Below are positions 47,169-57,217 of a DNA stretch of 64,000 bases, in pieces (position 1 is the stretch's first letter; the number at the start of each line of letters is the position of its first letter). The DNA is taken from assembly GCA_030407005.1 (NCBI GenBank), contig JAUDYN010000006.1, positions 2,542,001 through 2,606,000 of the forward strand. The letters are read 5' to 3'. The position numbers and the translations under genes are program-made. The stretch comes from Desarmillaria ectypa. Lineage: Eukaryota; Basidiomycota; Agaricomycetes; Agaricales; Physalacriaceae. A model generated the notes under the pieces. The model was not told the origin of the DNA and ran no database searches. It worked only from the letters and a program-made list of their open reading frames with translations.

Positions 47169-48355
47169 TGACAGTCCTTGTTGTGGTGCTCAGTCAACCT
47201 AAGAGAGCTCGGAATAAGTTCACTAATGGCCATTCGTTGAATATAAATCCGTCGAATGCCTCTGGTATTGGGATACTTTGGGTCCGTTTCACGTCGAGTT
47301 CGTCTAGGAAGGTATCGATACCATCCGCTTCAGCTCTGGCGTTGCGACTATCGCCATTGCTATCGGTATGCGTCGCGTAAATAAGGCATCAGGAATCAGA
47401 GTCCAACGATAAGCTCCAACTCCCGACGAGATACATCTTCACATAAAAGGGGCTTCCAGATGGAGATTGTAGGCGAGGTGCATACAAAAATCGTGAGGGC
47501 AGTAACAGCGACGTTGAAGAGCATGGAGTTGGAGTAGCGAGCGTGGTCATGGTCATGTTAGCGCGCCGAGACAGGACAGGACATGCCAAAGCCGTCTCAC
47601 CCTTGTACACTGCAGAGACCGCGAAACGTCAAATCTGCGTCGTATGTCATTTCAAATTCTACGGTAATATGGTGGTAAGTAGAACAAGTGCGTTGGTGAC
47701 TCCAAAATGTGAATGAGAATTGCGCTCAGTTCAACCCAAGTTCGATGGCGCGTGTCCGCCGATGTTCCAACCTTCTAAAGACAGCGGTACCGTGGTTTGA
47801 GCGGATCATGAAAGAGCGAGCCTTGCCACTGTAACCGGTGGAAGAAAGGTCATAGGTACGGGACGGAAGGAAGGACTAAGTAAATAGCAAAAGGACCGAC
47901 ACATGTATTTTATTTGTTTATTTTGCCGGACGACCAACAGGTTGCGAGAAAAAGCTCTCGACAAGTCCTTAACACGAAGGACCTAGCAGCAGTACCTTCC
48001 TAGCAGGTAAGATGATAACAGACTTGGACCCAGGACTGGCACTTCAACTTTTAGTCCCTGTTCAAGGATACGCATACAGATCCGACATGCCAAGGTAGAG
48101 ATCTGGATGCACGAAGACATAAGTACGTCGTCATAATGAAAGCGAGTCCGATTTCGAGTCCGGGTCCGAGTCCGAGTCCGAGTTGCCCGAATTTATATCT
48201 GCAGCTTCTCGACGGTCACATGACAATCGCAGACTGAGATTTGAGAGCCGACGGCATTAGACAGACGGACATTCAATAATATTCAATACTATTTAAATGG
48301 GACACGCCATCTTCTCACCCAACTACACCAGTTTCATGGATATCTGGCCTCGATA
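47169..48355. other. Gene-free stretch, desaturase upstream region
   Basis: No gene supported. It includes a short (gagtcc)n repeat near 48141-48184 and, just upstream of the desaturase start, a tatttaaatgg element at about 48290-48300. Confidence 0.4.
48141..48184. repeat. (GAGTCC)n short tandem repeat
   Basis: About six imperfect copies of a 6-bp unit (gagtccgattt, gagtccg-ggtccgagtccgagtccgag), about 170-210 bp upstream of the desaturase ATG. Confidence 0.7.
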
Positions 48356-50135
48356 ATGGCCATCATACCCTGCCCCTCCCATAAGTCTTCTGTTACCCAT
48401 CCAGGAGCAGCAAAAGATCCATACGAAGACCCTCTTTTTGTACCAGAAAACTACGTGCAACATATTTTGCTCACTACCACGCCACTTCCCCCCATAACGA
48501 GCTCTTCTTTTTTTCGACAAGTTGAGTGGACCTCAGTCTTTGCGCTCATCATCATACCGGCCGGTTCTCTCTATGGTGCACTAACCACAAATTTACGCCT
48601 TCCTACCTTCCTTCTTGCGTTTGCTTACTATTTCTACACGGGATTAAGCATCACTGCTGGATACCACAGGCTCTGGGCTCACCGTTCCTACAACGCCACC
48701 CTTCCACTACAAATTTTCCTTCTTCTTGGCGGTACTGGTGCGGTGCAGGGGTCCGTCAAATGGTGGAGCCGAGGTCACAGAGCGCACCACAGGTACACCG
48801 ATACCGATCTGGACCCCTACAATGCCTTGCGAGGATTTTTTTACAGCCATATAGGCTGGATGTTGGTGAGGCCAAGAAGACAGATCGGGAAAGCTGACGT
48901 TAGCGACCTTGGAAAGGACCCTCTGCTCCAGTGGCAGCACCGGAATCTTATCTGGCTCATTTTTATCATGGCATTCGGTATCCCGACTGCGATAGCTCAC
49001 TTTGGTTGGGGAGACGCGAAAGGTGGATTCGTATACGCTGGTATTGTCAGGTTGCTAGTTGTTCACCACGTTCGTCATTTCTCCGCCCCTGTTGCTATGT
49101 TCTTTATTGAGATCTTTCCCATAGTCGACTTTCTGTGTCAACTCTCTCGCTCATTGGATCGGTGACGCCCCCTTTGACGACAAACACACGCCCAAGAATC
49201 ATGTTCTTACGGCGATTGTTACTGTCGGCGAAGGATATCATAATTTCCATCACCAGGTTGGTTCTTTTATCTCTTTCCAGGGTCACCTCAAGATGACATC
49301 ATTCTTCTTCCTAGTTCCCAACAGATTATCGGAATGCCATCGAATGGTACCAATATGATCCTACCAAGTGGTTTATCTGGCTCATGGAATATGTCGGACT
49401 TGCATCGCAACTGAAGGTTCTTGCCGTTCATCGTCTTCTGTGATTCTCGCTAATGTCTTCTTATAGATGTTCCCTTCAAACGAAATCCAGAAAGGAGAGC
49501 TCCTGATGGAGATGAAGCGTCTTAGAGCAAAGCAAGATCGCATTGAGTGGTGCAAGCACGCGGACCAGTTACCTGTCATCTCGTATGAGAGCTGTAAGTA
49601 TTTCCCTAGATTCCAATCCCATGCCAATTCTAACCTTTTTATCTTTCAGTCCAAAAGCAGGCTGCTAATCGACCTCTCGTTCTTGTCTCTGGATTTATAC
49701 ACGACATATCTGGTTTCCTCGAGCATCATCCCGGCGGGAAGCTATTGTTAGCGAGATACATTGGCAAAGATGCGACCACGGCATTTTTTGGCGGTGTGTA
49801 CGACCACTCGCATGCGGCCCACAACGTAAGTCATTTTGTATACTTAAAGCGAAGATATGTTCTGATGGCGTCTTCAGCTGCTGTCAATGAAACGCGTGGG
49901 CATCCTCGACGGCGGTCATCCTCATATTCTGGATATTGCAAAAACCGTACCCCCTGGTGATTTGATGAGGGTCGTCGAGTACGGCGAAACGTTTCCTTTG
50001 AGCGGATCATGGACAGAGGGAGAGGAGACTGCGTGGAGCGATGAAGATGCGCCAAGGGCTACGAAGGACATCGAGTCGGACGATAACTCGTCAACAACAG
50101 ATGAAGGACAGCTCAACTTCAGCTCTGGAGATTAG
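48356..50135 (+). CDS. OLE1: Delta-9 stearoyl-CoA desaturase with cytochrome b5 domain
   Basis: ER membrane enzyme that puts the first double bond into palmitoyl- and stearoyl-CoA. Start [17 protein letters not shown]. Two transmembrane hairpins flank the three His boxes HRLWAH, HRAHH and EGYHNFHH, which bind the di-iron centre. The third box is reached after an intron (49072-49124) that joins VVHH to [17 protein letters not shown]. The C-terminal fused cytochrome b5 domain has [11 protein letters not shown] with the haem His and [17 protein letters not shown]. An acidic Ser/Asp-rich tail ends at 50135. Layout and length (about 470 residues) match fungal Ole1. Five introns keep it open. Confidence 0.94.
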
Positions 50136-50639
50136 AGTGCAACGAGGAATGTCAGGATGGAATCAATGGACACCATATACCATAACGACGTATGCACATA
50201 GATACCATTTTACATATGCGCTCACAGAATAATTTTAATACTGGGGAAAAAAAAGGTGTTACGGACAAGTTACGGATTGAGGTCTGCAACACTAGAAAAC
50301 TAGACTGATTGGCCATCTCTGCTGATACAGCTCAGGCAAATAAGCATAAACTAATTTACCTCGGTAGCTCGTTATAAGTATAGTACAGTAATGTAAGGAA
50401 AAGGCATCATAAATAGAAAGTAATTTAGGCAGACGAAATATTAGATAGGAAAGACGGCAACTGGATGGTGACGGTGTCGACTTTCTTTTTTGTAGGAGCT
50501 GGACGTACGTTCCGCCTGTATTCTTCCCAAATTCTGCCGGCAAGACGTATGCATGCTGTGTGCCAGGTATGAGAGACATGGAGTAATACACGGTTTGTGT
50601 TTGCTCCCGTTCATCATGTAAGTGCGGGCAAGGATGGTG

Positions 50640-51384
50640 TCAGGCCCAGGTAGAAGCGAGAAACTGTTTGGGGCCAAAGGAAGCCATCTTCAAAGAGACG
50701 TTGTCGCAGTATACGTCGAAGCCGACGTAGACAATTGTGCGAGGTCGTGAGTCGCTTGCGAATCGGCCGGGTGTGAATAAGGATCGAAGTAATACGAGAA
50801 ACAGAATGTATCTAGATATAGAATTAGTATAGACAACGAACAGACCACTTACGGGGCTCAAGGGAGATAGCCCGGTGCTCGCTCGGTGCTCAGTGCTCGT
50901 GGTGTAAAGGTAAGAAAGGTGAAAATCAAATTTCGTGTCAATCGGATACAAACAGAAAAAGAGGGTCAGCCACACGCGTACTCTCGCGTCGCCAAAGCCC
51001 GTAGATATTCACTTCATGTATATAGAGATATCTAGAATAGAACAGATCAGAAGAAGGCGCATATCTTAGCTCAATTACCTCGGCTTCAAGCAAGACTGAA
51101 CCTCCCGGGACACGCGCAAATGCGGCATAGGAAGAGTCGCTGCCCCGCTCAGTGCACGAACGGTGGTCCAGGCCGTCGTGTCTCAATTCCCAGAGCGTTC
51201 CGAGGAGGTGTCGTCCACCATTGGCTTCGGTCTTCGCGTCAGATGGGGTAGGGAGGGGAGTGATGAAGTAAAAGGAGAGAAGAGAAACAGAATTGAAAAG
51301 ACGGTAACGAACCAGTATATACGCGCGACATCCATACAACCCATACCACAGGTAATCCTTCCACCCGAAGTTGAAATGGCTCAA
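50640..51384 (-). CDS. Hypothetical protein, weak
   Basis: A minus-strand gene model from MSHFNFGWKD at 51384. It passes through RHLLGTLWELRHDGLD and PGGSVLLEAEVIELRY to RTIVYVGFDVYCDNVSLKMA, ending LASTWA at the stop near 50640. The amino-acid pattern of the three blocks looks protein-like (alternating hydrophobic strands). No family is recognised and the introns between blocks, at about 51230-51365 and 50763-51050, are not well defined. Could also be non-coding. Confidence 0.3.
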
Positions 51385-52753
51385 TTGTCGGCGAGGTGAG
51401 CTACCTCAAAGTCGGTGTCGTGATCTTGATGGTTATTGCCCAAAGGCAGAGGTGTCAGAACGCGCGCTCATTGATCCTAGAGCTACACGGCGTCATGTCG
51501 AGAGGAAATACAGGTCTGTAGGAAGAAAAGGTGGTAAAAGCAGTAGAAATGATAGTGGAAGAAAAGAAAGAGACGTGGCAAACCGAAAAAGGAGTCAGCC
51601 GGCCCAAGACGTCAAGTCTACGAACACGGCAACTCGTACTACCACAACGTATAGCTTGGCACAAGATATCCCGGCCCGGAGCCAGTGTGTAATTTTGTTT
51701 TGCTACGCCGTTCCGAACTCACCGTTGCTGCATTGCAAACAGGGCTCTTCGACCGCACTGCAAACTAGCAGTCCTTGGTCGACGACTGACATACTTTACT
51801 TGGAATTTTTCATCGGAAATTTCGTTTCAAGGTCATCTCAGTATCTCCGTCTGGAATCCGGATACTTCCAAGTAGTGATGACCCGGACGACTCTTAATTC
51901 AGTACTACATGGTCGAGGCTGACATTGAACAGGCCGCTGCTGCGGTGTCAATTTTTTGGCTCAGTTAAAAACATCGGTCCAGCAGAGGTATCCCGTAGGA
52001 TGGGTCTCATCTCTCTTCGAGTCTATCATGGAACTTTGACATCCGTTGAGTGTGACAGCTAGAGAACATCAGATCCAGTGTCGACGTCTGCTCGAGGATT
52101 TCTGGTTTTATGCCTCGCTGGGCGCGGCTCTAGGATATTTTGCATGACAAACAAGATATGGTTTGAATGGTCAAGACTCGTTGAACCGAATGTATGCAAC
52201 TCGATCGCACTCACACCCGCACTCGCATTTTGTTCCTCTGATGACAAAGAGAATTCTGCCTGTTCTGCAGCGAAGTTTTTCCTGAAGTTCGAAAGGTGTA
52301 TCCGCAATGTAATCTTGAACGGATTTTGCGTCCTTATCCTCTACCTGGTACTACTACCGTCAGAGCGTGCCTTACTTCTTTCATCGACCCTTGTTTTTCT
52401 GCTTTTCTTCACTCCTGGGCCCTACAGCGTTGGCAGCTATAGAGATATCCTTCTCTCCGCGCCTCCGAAACACTCTCCTAATCTCTTGTTATTTTCTATC
52501 GAACAGACGACGGACAGACTGGTCTGGTGATCTCAAAGAATCAGTTCCTTTGCAAGGCCTTGAATAACTTGAAAGCCCCCACCGGGACACCGCCTAACAA
52601 AGTGGAGCTAACAGCGAGGATCGCACTAATTTCGATCCTAACGTCAAGGTAAAAATTGTCACCAGATGGTTTGTGAATTTAAACTTGCGTCCTAAGACTC
52701 ACAGTTTTGCAGCCAGAAGCGATGTTTCCTGACTTCTCTGCGACGATCGTTAT
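51385..52753. other. Gene-free stretch
   Basis: Open frames at 51371-51922 and 52078-52530 (plus strand) are long but show no domain and no link to neighbours. Nothing supported. Confidence 0.4.
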
Positions 52754-52806
52754 CCTGAAGCCACAGATGTTACCGTCGATGACGGTAACATCTGTACGAC
52801 TTCAGG
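52754..52806. repeat. Strong hairpin (nested inverted repeat)
   Basis: A perfect 14-bp inverted repeat (cagatgttaccgtc at 52764-52777 against 52781-52794) with a 3-nt loop. It is enclosed by a further perfect 7-bp pair (cctgaag at 52754-52760 against 52800-52806). It lies about 50 bp before the GH79 relic. Confidence 0.9.
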
Positions 52807-52856
52807 CTTTTTCATGTACTAGATATGGGTGATCATATATTTATAGGGATGCATGT

Positions 52857-53990
52857 AATATGGGGCGTCAATTTTGGACCAAAAAACCTTACTGCAGCAT
52901 ATCTCGAGGCGCGTTCGATTGGGAAAAGCGTTTTCATTTTCTGCTATGAAAGCCGCTGGAGTGACTCTTGACTTTGCGGAGATCGGTTATGAAGCCGACT
53001 GGTATATCAACGACGGTGCACGTCCCTTAGACTGGACTTCCGTCAGTTATACGCAAGAGTAAGACTCGACCACAGGGTCTTCACCCAGGCTATCTACGTC
53101 GCTGGGCTACTCAACTCTGAACCGGGCGCCTCCATTAAGACGCAGGATTTTACCCCCAATAAGCCCATTACATATGATATCAAGTTTTTCGCAGCATCAT
53201 TATTCAGGCTTCGCGCGAAGGTGGTGACGATCTCCTACAGGACCTAATGACGAAGGATACCATCCGTGACAATCTTTCGGTCTTCACCACAGATATTGCA
53301 CAAATGCACAAACGAGGTCTAGATTATGTCCTTCAAGTGAAGAAGCTAACAGCTTTGCCAATCATGTATGGTTGGGCTTCTGTCTCCACCGATCTGCTTA
53401 TTGATCTTACATAGTATCGAAGGGCCCAGTAGACGTTAGAAAAGCCGCTGGTGCTGCGCTGTGGACGTTGGATTATACCTTACGCGTAAGTGTATCCTCT
53501 TTCTGTCTGTCTAAGTTATTTGAGTGTTTAACTTTGTCCGTAGGCTGCATTTGAGAATATCTCACGTCTTTTTCCACGAAAGGCACAAGATACAAATTAC
53601 AACTTCGTACCGATAACTCCTTTGAACTCGTAGATAGTGACTTATATCTCCTTATCAGATCCAACCCTGTCGAATCGACTAGATCCGTATTCAATGGATC
53701 CGCGCTTCCCGAACCTGTAGTTCCTCATGTTCAACCGCAATGCTATGCCTTAGCCATAATCAGAGAGGGCATGAGTAACACTGGCCAGGATTAGGCGGTG
53801 GAGTTGTCAATAGACAATCCTTGCATCTCAGGTTACGCCTTGTACAAAGACGGTGTTCTCGTCCGATCCGTCCTCATCAAATCTCAGGCATACAAACCAC
53901 CCCCATACGAGGATTCATCTCGACCTCGGCTTTGCAGGGAACGGACAGCTTCCGACAAACATGCAAATTAAAAGACTGGCATTGGGTGCG
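52857..53990 (+). pseudogene. GH79 beta-glucuronidase-like relic
   Basis: Remains of a secreted GH79 glycoside hydrolase. Blocks in order are WGVNFGPKNLTAAYLEARSI, GVTLDFAEIGYEADWYINDG (acid/base Glu region, with the Asn before Glu changed to Tyr), DLMTKDTIRDNLSVFTTDIA, HKRGLDYVL, GAALWTLDYTL, AAFENISRLFFHE and ALAIIREGMSNTGQD. The C-terminal AVELSIDNPCISGYALYKDG, VLVRSVLI and FAGNGQLPTNMQIKRLALG follow. The blocks sit in different frames without matching introns. A TAG at 53792-53794 splits NTGQD from AVELS. The segment around the nucleophile (after HKRGLDYVL) no longer reads as the family. The first 150 or so residues and signal peptide are missing. Clearly decayed. Confidence 0.8.
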
Positions 53991-54075
53991 TTATTAGTAC
54001 TATGTATTATGCCAACAATGATTCGGGGCTAACCCAGTGGGGAGGTTAAATGTAATTCCCTATGTTATGCCTCCC

Positions 54076-54343
54076 TACTGGGGAGTCATGTGGGTAAACT
54101 ATCATAGCGATGTTCTTGGTTCGAACGTGATTGTGTGTGTGTAGCATACGACGGATCTCGATGGACCGATCCCAGTCCGGGGGGGTTTAGTGGGTAGTGG
54201 AAAATTCTGAGTCCCACACTGTTCCCGGCTAATGCTGGGTTCGTACACGAATGGATTCCCCTCCTTCCTGGGTGTCACTCCCGGGACTCTGGACTGTAGG
54301 GATGCTGGACCGCCTCTACCATAGGCTCCACCAAAAAAAAAAA
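54076..54343 (+). mobile_element. Candidate SINE-like, A-tailed retroposon
   Basis: A segment of about 270 bp ends in A11 (54333-54343). Near its 5' side are a box-A-like agtcatgtgg (54084-54093) and a box-B-like ggttcgaac (54118-54126), 34 bp apart, as in a tRNA-derived RNA polymerase III promoter. It is GC-rich and unlike the surrounding AT-rich DNA. No target-site duplication could be seen, and it could instead be the 3' end of a LINE. Confidence 0.4.
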
Positions 54344-54733
54344 GTGAACAACGTAAGAACATTGACCTTTGTATGGGATATTTAAACTCCGGTCGCTAAG
54401 CAACTACTATCCAATACTATCCCTGGTTATGAGCGTGAGTATTGAGCAAAGGTACGTTACCTTGTAATTGCTTACCAACGTCCAGCCGCGATCACGTGAA
54501 TCACCCAGAAGATAGACCCGTGCTGCGTCACATCGAAATGTTTCAGCAATGCATTGCGCGGAAGGGACAGGGAATCTAGCCAAAGTTAGCTAATCCTAAA
54601 GATAACTTGCCTAGAATTCCCGTTCACCAGCTCAATGGAAAGGAACCAAGCGCCGTACAGCCTGACAAGATATTGCTGCATTCTCGGCATTAAAGGATGC
54701 TTGGTTACCGTTCCCTCTGTATCATCCTACACG

Positions 54734-55279
54734 CTACAATGCAATGAATCTCTCTTCAGTCTCGGATATGTACATTGCACAGCCATCGCGTATGTCTATT
54801 TCGAATTGCAGTAGCATGGTCGCGCAAACGGCGCAAATCCGGACAGTCCAGATCCACTGATTGGAGTCTCCGCGTTGAGATTCGCGGCCCGTCCATATCG
54901 TGGGAGGGTCGGAACATTGTAACCTAGTAACGACCACGCAAGGCGTATTGAAGCCGCCTCTGAGTAGCAGGGCAATGTGCATAGCGCAGCTGTCCAGTTT
55001 TGCTTTTTTTTCCTGAATATGTCGCAGGATGGTCCCGAGGATAGTCGATGATCGAGAGTGACGAAGATGGGCCTGAGAATGTTGGTTTTTGCCATTCCAG
55101 CAAAGGTACTCAAGGAAAGAGGTGCGGGGAGGAACAGAATCATTCGACGTCATAGGAAATAGTTGAATGAGCTGGCATTGTCTAAGCAGATCTTCAGGCG
55201 TTTGAAACAGCTGGTCCCGGGGATTAGAATTTATAGTTCGAACGAGAAGGCAATGTGTACAATACTTGAATTTCTGCAC
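54734..55279 (-). CDS. Hypothetical open frame, weak
   Basis: An uninterrupted 181-codon minus-strand frame. It has several Cys and no hydrophobic segment long enough for a membrane helix. No domain is recognised. The inner ATG at 55151 gives a more protein-like start. It may be chance in this accessory region. Confidence 0.2.
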   Translation of the reverse strand: MQKFKYCTHCLLVRTINSNPRDQLFQTPEDLLRQCQLIQLFPMTSNDSVPPRTSFLEYLCWNGKNQHSQAHLRHSRSSTILGTILRHIQEKKAKLDSCAMHIALLLRGGFNTPCVVVTRLQCSDPPTIWTGRESQRGDSNQWIWTVRICAVCATMLLQFEIDIRDGCAMYISETEERFIAL

Positions 55280-55620
55280 ACTGTATTTAGTTTATTCAAG
55301 TAATCGGTAAAGTGCCCGGCGGTACATCACTCGCCTATTTGACTATACAAATACCGGCGGCTTTGTCGTGGCCTTCAAAACGATTGGAAATACTGGGCTT
55401 GGGCTAGGCTCTGGGCCTTGACTTATGTCTTTGACTCTGAAAAGCTCAATATACATTTAGATCGGCGTTGAGGGCACCTATATTGTCTGAACTGGGTCCA
55501 GACAAGCCGCGAAAAGTCGGTCGGCTACGGCTAATAGTACAAGCAGAGAACATACTGCTAAGTAATTCAGTTGCGGGTACAAACAATCTTGTCAGGTTCA
55601 ATTTAAGCCTTAGCCCTTAG

Positions 55621-56355
55621 CTATCTCCTCGTCTCCATCAAGGCCTGTCCGAGCAGATTTAATCCCCACTGGTCCTCCTTATTCATCGCATTTTTCTCTC
55701 CATATCCGATTCCCCATATTCGATCCCGAGGACTGGCCTCTACAAGAACCTTCTCGCCAGTTCCGAGTAGCATCTCTTTCAGCTCGGGATTCTGCTCAAA
55801 TTTATGTAAGTTTCCTTCCAATACAATCCGGCTTCGTTCGCGGTTCCAGATATCATCTTCAAAATTGGAGACCTGTCGGCCGAGAGCCTTCACCGCTGCG
55901 AGACTGGAAGTAAGAAGTACTTGCCAAGCACTTGGAATGTCATTGAACAGGAGTGCTTTTTGGAACATTATCCAATGCTCGGCCGTGGGGAATGTAAATG
56001 TTTCGGTCTCTTCTGAGATGGTTATTGGAAGAGTGAATGGAAAGGGATACCATTGGCCAGCCCAGCCACTAGGAGACGTGTGGGTCACCCACGAACAACG
56101 TGAATCCCATATTAAGGACGTACTTGGGCTATTCTGGCTTCCAAAAGAATACATGGGCATCTTTGGTGAGCGGCATTCCTTGAGCTGATGCGTTTCCAGG
56201 TTATTGATCCGTGCCTTTTTTGTGTAAGGGAGAGGTCTTTTAACGATGCCAAACCTAGAAAAGTCACGGTGACTCGGACTTTGACAGCAATCAAGTCCAA
56301 TTGAATGGGGCTGTGGCTGACTCGACCCATCATTCAGGCGTTCACGAGCCATCAT
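55621..56355 (-). CDS. NADAR-domain protein (YbiA/DUF1768 family)
   Basis: NADAR proteins are N-glycosidases linked to ADP-ribose chemistry and to clearance of reactive riboflavin-pathway intermediates. The domain occupies the last 170 residues. It contains FTFPTAEHWIMFQKALLFND, AVKALGRQV, WNRERSRIVLEGNLHKFEQN, LLGTGEKVLVEASPRDRIWG and IGYGEKNAMNKEDQWGLNLL. The conserved TAEHWIM, E-A-SP and W-G-IG residues are present, so it looks active. Single exon of 244 residues; the first 65 residues are poorly conserved-looking and could include an unrecognised intron. It diverges from the G-alpha gene across about 860 bp. Confidence 0.88.
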   Translation of the reverse strand: MMARERLNDGSSQPQPHSIGLDCCQSPSHRDFSRFGIVKRPLPYTKKARINNLETHQLKECRSPKMPMYSFGSQNSPSTSLIWDSRCSWVTHTSPSGWAGQWYPFPFTLPITISEETETFTFPTAEHWIMFQKALLFNDIPSAWQVLLTSSLAAVKALGRQVSNFEDDIWNRERSRIVLEGNLHKFEQNPELKEMLLGTGEKVLVEASPRDRIWGIGYGEKNAMNKEDQWGLNLLGQALMETRR

Positions 56356-57217
56356 ATTTGCCTCCGTAAGTTACGGTATTTGTTCCTGCCTCTTGCTGCG
56401 CAAGTGAGATAACACCAGTTATACTTATGATGTTGGAATAAAACTTGTCGGCTTTCGCAGATCACAATTAATTTGATGCGCCACAAATTTTCAAGTCGAC
56501 AAATATGGTTTCGCTTCTTGTTTTTGCGGTGCCGACTGCACATCGCTTGAATGTGACGAGTCCCGAGTTCGACTTTCCAATCATCTGAGTCATGTAGGCC
56601 GGATTCTCACAAAAGGGCCCAGGTTATTGGCCCGATATGACATAGCAATGCGAATGTCCCACAAGGTATGCCCTATTTTACGCTGCGTAGTGAGCTGTAG
56701 TGAGGCTTTCTGATTTATCGAAACATTCTATCCTAGATATTGGTGCCGGTGCGTCATTCACGAGCTTACGCGTCGCACGCGCATGAGTAATATTACTAGC
56801 AAAACTCGGTCACCAATCCTTCCCTGACCGTCCACTGATTAAATGGAACCCGACCTTTTTTCCGAGCTGCATTTTACTACTATCTGGGCCCCACACGCGT
56901 TCACTACCATGTGCCCTTCAACCCGCTAGGGTCGGACTAATAGGGGAACTCTTGGTCTCCGATTAGGACCCTACTTACTCGACCCACTCGAATGGTTGTC
57001 TTACATTTCATTCATTTTTCTTTACACAAGAAGGTGGAAGGCGGTGGTGCCGCGGGCAATTGAATGTGTTTCACAAGTCAAAAAAACCGACCCGGATGCA
57101 ACCTTAATCCAGAAACCAGCTCAATTCAAATTACCAACAGCCGATCATGTACCATGGGAGCTTATGATTTGACCGGGATCTCGCTTGCTCTCCTTAGCGT
57201 ATTTGCGTTTTCCCTCC
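56356..57217. promoter_or_regulatory. Divergent upstream region of NADAR and G-alpha genes
   Basis: No gene seen in 862 bp. No clear TATA box near the G-alpha start. Both promoters must lie here. Confidence 0.35.

Noticed and set aside
51371..51922. 183-codon plus-strand frame
   Set aside because: Low-complexity basic and Thr-rich composition with no domain; overlaps the upstream region of a weak minus-strand model.
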